A stretch of 6,323 nucleotides of DNA from contig WFVK01000302.1 of assembly GCA_015491705.1 (NCBI GenBank), forward strand, positions 1-6,323, given 5' to 3'. Below the pieces are notes generated by a model, which saw only the letters and a program-made list of their open reading frames with translations, did not search any database and had not been told where the DNA came from. Below, piece by piece: positions 6,084 through 6,323 of this stretch. How positions within the stretch are numbered: the stretch's first letter is position 1; every line of letters starts with the position of its first letter. The stretch is from Nitrospirota bacterium. Its GTDB lineage: Bacteria; Nitrospirota; Thermodesulfovibrionia; UBA6902. A program made the position numbers and the translations under genes.

Positions 6084-6230
6084 GAGGCGGGGAGGGGTTA
6101 CTTTATAACATGCCGTGCGGGGTATTTCCTCTGGGAATCGCAGATAAAGCTTTTCCTGGGGGCGATGGTTTTATGCAACTGTAAGGTTATTTAGTTAATG
6201 TGCGGAAAGTCGTTATCTGATCAGCTCGCT

Positions 6231-6300
6231 GTCATTTCGAACGAAGTGAGAAATCTTAACTCGTCGCAATATAAAGATTTCTCCCGCTGGTCGAAATGAC
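6231..6300. repeat. 70-bp palindromic intergenic repeat
   Basis: Outer arms GTCATTTCGA (6231-6240) and TCGAAATGAC (6291-6300) are perfect 10-bp inverted repeats. Inner arms AGAAATCTT (6249-6257) and AAGATTTCT (6274-6282) are perfect 9-bp inverted repeats, separated from the outer ones by 8 unpaired bases on each side. From memory, closely similar GTCATTTCGA...AGAAATCT palindromes are scattered in many environmental bacterial genomes. Unrelated in sequence to copies A-C. Confidence 0.8.
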
Positions 6301-6323
6301 GCAAGCTCAGGATTAGTTTCAAA

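Larger units (their letters stand above)
5833..6189. repeat. Intergenic element copy C, expanded, with 20-bp terminal inverted repeats
   Basis: The ends are TAACCTTAATGTTGCATAAA (5833-5852) and TTTATGCAACTGTAAGGTTA (6170-6189), which are inverted copies matching at 18 of 20 positions. Bases 5871-5921 and 6090-6156 are identical to parts of copy A. Compared with A it has 9 extra bases near 5922, about 105 extra bases in the centre carrying two more stem-loops, and it lacks the inner right arm (CGGGCTCTCC). It fills most of the gene-free stretch 5829-6323, in the same orientation as A. No open reading frame of note is inside. Confidence 0.82.

Noticed and set aside
6000..6090. Repeated stem-loops as a CRISPR array.
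   Set aside because: The units differ in length and sequence, and there are no uniform spacers or cas genes.
5829..6189. Integron-like cassette sites, because inverted repeats follow several genes.
   Set aside because: No RYYYAAC/GTTRRRY core-site arrangement or integrase is visible, and the genes are housekeeping genes in likely operons.

Overview
The window looks like chromosomal DNA from a Gram-negative (diderm) bacterium. It carries a lipoprotein with a lipobox, a heptose-pathway isomerase (GmhA) used for LPS, and a periplasmic-type cell-wall amidase. The gene order amidase, GerMN-domain protein, murI, rph, the argH-lipoprotein pair, and the intergenic palindromes are what I would expect in Nitrospirota (Thermodesulfovibrionia-like) or the former Deltaproteobacteria. 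That placement is inferred from memory of such genomes and was not searched. All seven recognised genes lie on the + strand.

Layout. Bases 1-398 are the 3' end of argH (argininosuccinate lyase). It overlaps by 29 bases a gene for a lipoprotein with an LptM-like N-terminus and a fibronectin type III-like domain (370-870). A gene-free stretch (871-1197) holds a repeat element with terminal inverted repeats (copy A). gmhA follows (1198-1788), then a short gap with a lone left end of the same element (copy B). Next comes a tight cluster of cell-wall and RNA genes: N-acetylmuramoyl-L-alanine amidase (1944-2942), GerMN-domain membrane protein (2920-3507), murI (3509-4318) and rph (4336-5058). radC (5136-5828) follows after a 77-base gap. 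The last 495 bases hold no gene. They contain the expanded copy C of the element and an unrelated 70-bp palindromic repeat.

How the genes relate. MurI makes D-glutamate for peptidoglycan. The amidase cuts stem peptides off glycan strands, and the GerMN protein beside it is a membrane-anchored partner of unknown role. GmhA feeds the LPS inner core. RNase PH trims tRNA 3' ends, and RadC is a JAMM-type protein of unsettled function. argH is arginine biosynthesis.

The most interesting signal is intergenic. Copies A and C share two perfectly identical blocks (51 and 67 bp), bounded by inverted ends containing GTTGCATAA/TTATGCAAC, and differ in the number of CCCCTTA...TAAGGGG stem-loops in the middle. 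Three left ends lie just downstream of three different genes in the same orientation. I see no transposase, CRISPR array, tRNA or rRNA in the window.
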